This document shows, piece after piece, positions 7,018 to 11,672 of a DNA stretch of 11,672 bases. The DNA is taken from assembly GCA_003133075.1 (NCBI GenBank), contig PKZN01000017.1, forward strand, positions 1 through 11,672, given 5' to 3'. Each line of letters opens with the position of its first letter. Within the stretch, counting starts at the first letter, position 1. Both the position numbers and the translations under genes were made by a program. The DNA comes from Acidimicrobiaceae bacterium. GTDB taxonomy: Bacteria; Actinomycetota; Acidimicrobiia; Acidimicrobiales; RAAP-2. Below the pieces are notes generated by a model that worked only from the letters and a program-made list of their open reading frames with translations, searched no databases and was not told the DNA's origin.

Positions 7018-8571
7018 GTGAACGGGGCGCACGCGTTACTGGGCACACTGTCGGCGAACGACGTGACCGTCTGTTTCGCCAATCCGGGCACCTCCGAGAT
7101 GCACTTCGTCGCGGCACTCGACGACGCGCCCGAGATGCGCGGCGTGCTCTGTCTCTTCGAAGGCGTCGCCACCGGCGCCGCCGACGGATTCGCGAGAGTA
7201 CGCGGCACGCCCGCGGCGACGCTCCTACACCTCGGCCCCGGTCTCGGCAACGGTTGGGCGAACCTGCACAACGCGCGACGCGCTCACGTGCCCATCGTGA
7301 ACATCGTCGGCGATCACGCGACGTACCACGCGGTCTACGACGCACCCCTCCAGAGCAACATCGAGTCACTCGCGGCCCCGCTCGAAGGCTGGTACCGGCG
7401 TACGACGAGTAGCGACGAACTCGCCGCCGACGCCGCCGCCGCGATCACCGCGAGCTTCGGCCCGCCGGGACGAGTAGCGACGTTGGTGCTACCCGCCGAC
7501 GTCTCGTGGGGCGAAGTCCGCACGACACCCTCATCGTTCCCCGTGGCGACGCGTCCGGGCACGTCGGTGCTCGATGAAGAAGCGATGGACGTGGCGCTGC
7601 ACGCGTTGCGCACCAAACGAACGACGATGCTGCTTGGTGGTTCGCTCCGCGCGGAACAACTGCAACTTGCGCGTCGCGTCGCCGAGGCGACGTCCGCTCG
7701 CCTGATCGTCGAGACCTTCCCCACGATTATGGGACGCGGCGCGAACGTTGGTGAAGTCGAGCGGCTGATCTACCTGAGCGAGTTCGCCATCGACCAACTC
7801 AAGGACACCGAAGCGTTGATCCTGCTCGGCGCGCGCGAACCCGTGAGCTTCTTCGCCTACCCCGACGTTCCGAGTCGCCTCGCGCCCGCGGGCGTCGAGG
7901 TCGTCGACCTCGTCGAACCCGGCGCCGACACGAGCGCGGCACTCGAGGCGCTGGTCGAAAGTCTCGGTGCCCCCCGGGTCGCGCACACTGCGGCCGCACG
8001 CGCGAGCGCTCCGTCGGGAGCGCTGACGACGCACTCGTTCGCCGCGGCGATCGGGGCGACGCTGCCTGAAGGCGTCATCGTCGCCGACGAATCAAACACC
8101 TCGGGCGTGCAGCTCTTCGCCGCGACGCGCGATGCCCCCGAACACCAGTGGATGACTCTCACCGGCGGGGCGATCGGCTACGGACTGCCCGTGGCCGTGG
8201 GCGCCGCGGTCGCCTCGAAGGGGCGGGTCCTCGCCCTCGAGTCCGACGGATCCATGATGTACACCAGCCAGGCCCTGTGGACGATGGCGCGCGAGGGTCT
8301 CGACGTCACGGTCGTAGGTCTTTCCAATCGCGGCTACGCAATCCTTAACTACGAACTGCAGCGCGTGGGCGCGACGGCATCGGGCACCGCGAGTGCGCGC
8401 ATGCTCGACATCGACGACCCGACCTTGGAGTTGGCCGCACTCGCGGCCTCCATGGGCGTACCCGGTACGCGGGTCACCACGGCTGAGGCCCTCACCGAAG
8501 CCCTCGAGCGCTCTTACGCGACGCCCGGGCCGACGTTCATCGAGGTCATGATGCCCAAGGGACTGAACTAG
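7018..8571 (+). CDS. thiamine diphosphate-dependent enzyme, acetolactate synthase-like / benzoylformate decarboxylase-like
   Basis: A 517-residue enzyme with the three-domain layout of the pyruvate oxidase/acetolactate synthase superfamily: Pyr domain about 1-170, central domain about 185-320, PP domain about 335-510. NPGTSE (22-27) and the cofactor-activating Glu48 in LFEGVATGAADG lie in the Pyr domain. The PP domain has the metal/diphosphate motif SDGSM (409-413) with Asn437 in NRGY; the first Gly of the usual GDG is Ser here. Families of this type are commonly labelled acetolactate synthase large subunit. The stretch LLHLGPGLGN (69-78) carries a His at the place of catalytic His70 of benzoylformate decarboxylase, where acetolactate synthases normally have SGPG without His. 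The second decarboxylase His (His281) seems absent: the matching segment reads SFFAYPD. No regulatory subunit gene (IlvH/IlvN) is adjacent. I therefore favour a 2-oxo-acid decarboxylase or related carboligase of unknown substrate over true acetolactate synthase. GTG 7018 begins at the conserved first helix. Confidence 0.88.
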   Translation: MNGAHALLGTLSANDVTVCFANPGTSEMHFVAALDDAPEMRGVLCLFEGVATGAADGFARVRGTPAATLLHLGPGLGNGWANLHNARRAHVPIVNIVGDHATYHAVYDAPLQSNIESLAAPLEGWYRRTTSSDELAADAAAAITASFGPPGRVATLVLPADVSWGEVRTTPSSFPVATRPGTSVLDEEAMDVALHALRTKRTTMLLGGSLRAEQLQLARRVAEATSARLIVETFPTIMGRGANVGEVERLIYLSEFAIDQLKDTEALILLGAREPVSFFAYPDVPSRLAPAGVEVVDLVEPGADTSAALEALVESLGAPRVAHTAAARASAPSGALTTHSFAAAIGATLPEGVIVADESNTSGVQLFAATRDAPEHQWMTLTGGAIGYGLPVAVGAAVASKGRVLALESDGSMMYTSQALWTMAREGLDVTVVGLSNRGYAILNYELQRVGATASGTASARMLDIDDPTLELAALAASMGVPGTRVTTAEALTEALERSYATPGPTFIEVMMPKGLN

Positions 8572-8584
8572 TTGATCGAGACGC

Positions 8585-9019
8585 CTAGGGCGCGTCGGCG
8601 AGGATGAAGAACAAGTCGGTCTCTGCGGCTAACTGGTCGCCGACGGTGGCCCGCCCCGAGCCCTTGCCCCCGCGCGCCGAGAGTTTGGTCATCTCGCATT
8701 CGATGCGCACCGTGTCCCCGGGCAGGACCTGACGACGAAATCGCGCGCGCTCCACTCCACCAAAGAGTGGCAGGCGACCCGCGTAGCGCGGATCCGCGAG
8801 CACGGCCACTGCGCCGCACTGCGCGATGGACTCGAGCAGTAACACCCCCGGCGTCGTCGGTCGACCGGGGAAGTGTCCGGGAAAGAACCACTCGTCTCCC
8901 CGCAACGTCCACTCCCCGCTCGCGCGCACACCGGGCTCGATGCTGAGGAGCGAGTCGAGAAGCAAAAATGGCGGCCGGTGCGGCAGCCAGTGCGTTGGAT
9001 CAAGCGACAGTTCGCTCAC
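8585..9019 (-). CDS. fabZ: FabZ-type 3-hydroxyacyl-ACP dehydratase
   Basis: A 144-residue hotdog-fold dehydratase that removes water from 3-hydroxyacyl-ACP to give trans-2-enoyl-ACP in type II fatty acid synthesis, working in the cytoplasm as an oligomer. The family signatures are LPHRPPFLLLD (12-22), FPGHFPGRPTTPGVLLLES (46-64) with catalytic His49 and Glu63, and the FRRQVLPGD strand (94-102). Length matches FabZ (about 140-150). The start is GTG 9019, which overlaps the upstream ribonuclease stop as GTGA; the longer frame to 9154 would add Arg/His-rich shadow sequence inside the neighbour. It is the last gene of the minus-strand run and ends 13 bp from the convergent TPP enzyme gene. Other fab genes are not in view, so it could be a stand-alone hotdog dehydratase with another acyl substrate. 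Confidence 0.9.
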   Translation of the reverse strand: MSELSLDPTHWLPHRPPFLLLDSLLSIEPGVRASGEWTLRGDEWFFPGHFPGRPTTPGVLLLESIAQCGAVAVLADPRYAGRLPLFGGVERARFRRQVLPGDTVRIECEMTKLSARGGKGSGRATVGDQLAAETDLFFILADAP

Positions 9020-10086
9020 GAAAGGGCCAACTCCGCGATTCGCCGTTCGACGTCGACGGTGACCAATCGAAAGGTGCGCTGATCGCCGCGCTTGAGGACG
9101 TCGCGGGCGCGCGCGGGCGGTGGCGTGGCGAGCAACGTGGTGGGCGCGTAACACTCAACCGAGTGGTCGCCCTTTAACGCCACGCGGATCACCGCGCCGT
9201 GGGACGTGAAGGCGGTGACCTCGCCGGGCACCTTCGCGCCCACACGATACGAACTTCGAAAGAGTGAGAAGTCGGACTCGGGGTTGACCGGTTGGCGACC
9301 GCGCCGCAGGGCCACCACCGGCGGTGCCACGGAGGCGGGCGGCGTCATCTTGGTGACCTTCTTCGCGGCCTTCTCAGTTACCTTGGTGGTCTTCGTCGCC
9401 GGTGCCCGTTTCTTCGTGGGCGCTTCGACCTTCGCCACCTCAACGACCCTGGCGGCCCGTTTGGCGGCCTTGGCCGTCTTGACGGGAGGTTCAACGACGG
9501 TCTTGTCGACGGTCTTTTGGGCCTTGGCGGTCTTCTTCGTCGGCGCCGCTTTTTTCGTAGCCTTGAGCGGCGTCAGCGTCGTGCCGATGGTGGGCGTCGC
9601 ACCGTTGGACAGCGTGATCGCCAGTTTCTTGGCGCTGCGCGTGGCTTTGACGTTTCGTACCGGGAGCCGCGGCGTGAAGATCCAGCCCACGCCTCGCACC
9701 GGCTTTCCGCCGATCAGCCGTCCGACCTCGAACAGCCACGGGTACTCCTCCTGGAACTCCTGGAAGGAGTCGTTGCTCAACACCAGCGCGTCTATGCGAT
9801 CGGCGATCTTCAAGATGAAGGCGTCACCTCGTCCCACCGCACCCGCCGGCGGCGTCACGATCTCCCCCGCGAGAACCGCCTCGTTGAATCGGCTCCGCTC
9901 GGAGGCAGCGGCACGGTGCTCGAAGGTCGCGTCCGCGACCACAATGATCTCGGCCGTCGGGTTCTCCTGATGAAAGGCCTGCACCGCTTCGTCGAGTTGG
10001 ACCAAACTCGGCGTCGATCGGCCCTCGGTGGCGAGATTCGAACCGTCGACCACCACGCGTACGCGTGGTGCTTTGGTGGGACTCAC
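9016..10086 (-). CDS. NYN (Zc3h12a-like) ribonuclease with Lys/Ala-rich linker and C-terminal S1-like domain
   Basis: A 356-residue protein in three parts. Residues 8-140 are a NYN/PIN-like nuclease domain of the Zc3h12a type: VVVDGSNLAT (11-20) with Asp14, VVADATFEHR (49-58) with Asp52, GRGDAFILKIADRIDALVLSND (starting at 85) with Asp88 and Asp106, then the WIF segment at 135-137. These acidic residues match the metal-binding set of such RNases. Residues 143-248 are a disordered-looking linker dominated by Lys, Ala, Thr and Val, resembling histone H1-like tails. Residues 281-354 look like an S1/OB-fold RNA-binding domain, starting at GAKVPGEVTAFTSHGAVI (283-300), which is the usual S1 opening. 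The likely job is cutting RNA held by the S1 domain and basic linker. No signal peptide or membrane helix. Start GTG 10086 overlaps the Kgd stop, and its own TGA overlaps the fabZ start, both as GTGA. The nuclease call is strong; the S1 call is good but by pattern; the RNA target is unknown. Confidence 0.82.
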   Translation of the reverse strand: MSPTKAPRVRVVVDGSNLATEGRSTPSLVQLDEAVQAFHQENPTAEIIVVADATFEHRAAASERSRFNEAVLAGEIVTPPAGAVGRGDAFILKIADRIDALVLSNDSFQEFQEEYPWLFEVGRLIGGKPVRGVGWIFTPRLPVRNVKATRSAKKLAITLSNGATPTIGTTLTPLKATKKAAPTKKTAKAQKTVDKTVVEPPVKTAKAAKRAARVVEVAKVEAPTKKRAPATKTTKVTEKAAKKVTKMTPPASVAPPVVALRRGRQPVNPESDFSLFRSSYRVGAKVPGEVTAFTSHGAVIRVALKGDHSVECYAPTTLLATPPPARARDVLKRGDQRTFRLVTVDVERRIAELALS

Positions 10087-11672
10087 CCGACGGCTCGTAC
10101 CAGCAGGTCCGCCTGTTCAGCGGCGTGCACCAGCGACGAACCGGTCGCCGGACTCGCCGACTCCGCGCGCGCGACGTGCACCACGCGAAGGTGTCGCAGT
10201 CGGTCGTGCATCTGGAGGTGCACGAAGGGCCACGCGCCCATGTTCTCGGGCTCCTCCTGGAGCCAGATCACTTCGACCAGGTTGGGGTAGAGCGCCAGCG
10301 TGCGCTCGATCTCCTCGGCCGGCCAGGGGTAGAGCTGTTCGACACGAACGATGGCGATCGTCGAGGCCGCAATCGCGTCGCGACGAGCGATTGCCTCGTG
10401 GGCGACTTTGCCTGACGCCAAGACCACTCGGGTGACCGACCCGACGTCCTCGAGGCGGTCGTTGAGGACCGTCTGGAACGATCCCCGCTCAAAGTCGACG
10501 AGTGGCGAGCGAGTGGCGACCGCGCGCAGCATCGACTTGGGCGTGAAGACAATGAGCGGCGTGGGGTGTTCGCGCCGTACCTGGCTGCGGAGCAGGTGGA
10601 AGTACTGCGCCGACGTGGTCGGCTGGGCGACACGGATATTGTTGCGCGCACTGAGTGAGAGGAATCGCTCGATGCGGCCGCTCGAGTGCTCGGGACCCTG
10701 GCCCTCGTACCCGTGGGGCAACAACATCGCGAGCGACGCGCGCTGCCCCCATTTGTCTTCGGCCGCGACGAGAAAATTGTCGATGATGATCTCGGCGCCG
10801 TTGACGAAGTCGCCGAACTGCGCCTCCCACGCGACGAGGGTGTTGGCCGCTTCGACCGAGTAGCCATACTCAAAGCCGAGCGCGGCGAACTCTGAGAGGA
10901 AGGAGTCGCGAACCGTGAAGAACCCCGGCGCACCCATGTTGGCCAGTGGCACACTCTGCGCACCGTTCTCGTAGTCAATCAACGCCGCGTGACGGTGGGA
11001 GAAGGTACCTCGACGGGTGTCTTGACCCGTCAGGCGAACGTTCGAACCTTCGGTGATCAGCGATCCCACGGCCAACGCCTCGCCGAAGGCCCAGTCGACC
11101 TCGCCGCTCTCTAACAGCGTGAGGCGCTGGGCGAACTGGCGCTCGAGTTTGGGATGGACCGTGAACCCCTCCGGCGCGCGCACCGAGGCGCGGGCGATCT
11201 CAAGCAGCGTCGCGCGATCGACGCCGGTCTCGGGGGCGGAGGTCTCCGGTCGCGTGAGCGCGACGGGCACCGACTTGAGTTCGGGTACCGGCACCGTACG
11301 CACTTCATCAAGGACGCTCTGGAGACGCGAGTTGAACTCGTTCAGCGCGGCCTCGGCCTCGTCAATGGAGATGTCGCCACGTCGCACGAGCGTCTCGGTG
11401 TAGATCTTTCGCACCGAACGCATCTGGTCGATGATTTTGTACATCTGGGGCTGGGTGTAACTCGGGTCGTCACCCTCGTTGTGGCCGAAGCGCCGGTAGC
11501 ACACGACGTCGAGCACGACGTCGCGTTGAAAGGCCTCGCGGTAGTCAAAGGCCAGCCGCGCCGCTCGCGCGCACGCCTCAGGGTCGTCGCCGTTCACGTG
11601 GAAGATCGGCGCCTGGATCATCTTCGCGACGTCGGTCGGGTAGAAACTCGAGCGCGCCGACTCGGGCGCGGT
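10083..11672 (-). CDS. kgd: 2-oxoglutarate dehydrogenase E1 / multifunctional Kgd, C-terminal part (5' end outside window)
   Basis: The frame is open to the window edge, giving the last 529 residues of a protein that is usually over 900 residues (SucA) or about 1200 (actinobacterial Kgd, with an N-terminal acyltransferase-like domain). It decarboxylates 2-oxoglutarate with thiamine diphosphate in the TCA cycle. Visible landmarks, numbered in the fragment, are HVNGDDPE (25-32), the RRFGHNEGDDPSYTQP stretch (60-75), the pyrimidine-binding VDWAFGEALAVGSL (192-205), LTGQDTRRGTFSHRHA (214-229), WEAQFGDFVNGAEIIID (282-298) and LPHGYEGQGPEHSSGR (318-333). The C-terminal domain includes LQEEPENMGAW. 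Wording of these motifs fits the Kgd form, but the diagnostic N-terminal domain is outside the window, so plain SucA is possible. In mycobacteria Kgd is restrained by the FHA protein GarA; whether that applies here cannot be seen. Its TGA overlaps the ribonuclease start as GTGA. Confidence 0.93.
   Translation of the reverse strand, partial: TAPESARSSFYPTDVAKMIQAPIFHVNGDDPEACARAARLAFDYREAFQRDVVLDVVCYRRFGHNEGDDPSYTQPQMYKIIDQMRSVRKIYTETLVRRGDISIDEAEAALNEFNSRLQSVLDEVRTVPVPELKSVPVALTRPETSAPETGVDRATLLEIARASVRAPEGFTVHPKLERQFAQRLTLLESGEVDWAFGEALAVGSLITEGSNVRLTGQDTRRGTFSHRHAALIDYENGAQSVPLANMGAPGFFTVRDSFLSEFAALGFEYGYSVEAANTLVAWEAQFGDFVNGAEIIIDNFLVAAEDKWGQRASLAMLLPHGYEGQGPEHSSGRIERFLSLSARNNIRVAQPTTSAQYFHLLRSQVRREHPTPLIVFTPKSMLRAVATRSPLVDFERGSFQTVLNDRLEDVGSVTRVVLASGKVAHEAIARRDAIAASTIAIVRVEQLYPWPAEEIERTLALYPNLVEVIWLQEEPENMGAWPFVHLQMHDRLRHLRVVHVARAESASPATGSSLVHAAEQADLLVRAVG

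Noticed and set aside
8580..8596. Short inverted repeat GACGC/GCGTC between the convergent TPP and fabZ genes as a two-way terminator.
   Set aside because: The stem is only five base pairs and there is no T-run on either side; such short repeats are common in GC-rich DNA.
9343..9567. The Lys/Ala-rich linker as a tandem DNA repeat or a histone-like gene.
   Set aside because: The residues are low in complexity, but no regular repeat unit is evident in the bases, and the frame is continuous with the nuclease and S1-like domains.
9206..9970. A hydrophobic 254-codon plus-strand frame that looks like a membrane protein.
   Set aside because: Its Phe/Val/Leu-rich stretches are the reverse complement of the Lys/Ala codons of the ribonuclease linker. 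The opposite strand has a real nuclease domain and coupled junctions at both ends.
9292..10290. A 332-codon plus-strand frame across the ribonuclease and the end of kgd.
   Set aside because: Arg/Gly/His-rich and without domains; it crosses two well-supported minus-strand genes.

Overview
The window is GC-rich and densely coded: gaps are 0-66 bp, GTG starts are common, and several junctions are four-base GTGA overlaps. Protein features point to Actinomycetota. These are a 2-oxoglutarate dehydrogenase E1 of the Kgd/SucA type, a UvrD2-like helicase, and a BTAD-domain protein with membrane segments. Acidimicrobiia or a close relative is my best guess. That placement is inference from protein style; there is no rRNA or other phylogenetic marker here.

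Layout. (1) 1-1946, plus strand: the end of an unrecognised, probably exported protein, overlapped by GTGA with a membrane-anchored protein carrying a winged-helix/BTAD region. (2) 5291-1830, minus strand: a probable three-gene operon of an alpha/beta hydrolase, a Mur ligase with a membrane domain in place of the usual MurF N-terminal domain, and a D-Ala-D-Ala ligase. The last converges on the BTAD gene with a 117-bp antisense overlap. (3) 5358-8571, plus strand: a compact UvrD2-like helicase and a thiamine diphosphate enzyme of the acetolactate synthase/benzoylformate decarboxylase superfamily. (4) 11672-8585, minus strand: the C-terminal part of a Kgd/SucA-type enzyme, a NYN ribonuclease with a Lys/Ala-rich linker and a C-terminal S1-like domain, and a FabZ-type dehydratase. 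These three are chained by two GTGA overlaps.

How they fit together. Ddl makes D-Ala-D-Ala and MurF joins it to the peptidoglycan precursor, so group 2 is a coherent cell-wall unit with a hydrolase of unknown substrate. Group 4 joins central carbon metabolism, a predicted RNase and fatty-acid elongation in one translationally coupled string. The physical link is clear but no functional link is established. The helicase and the TPP enzyme look like neighbours without an obvious shared role.

I found no tRNA, rRNA, CRISPR array, insertion sequence, attachment site or riboswitch, and no gene-free stretch above 300 bases. Nothing here is clearly a new defence or mobile system. The most unusual items are the NYN-linker-S1 protein, the membrane-anchored MurF-like ligase, the BTAD protein with conflicting topology, and the helicase with almost no 2B subdomain.
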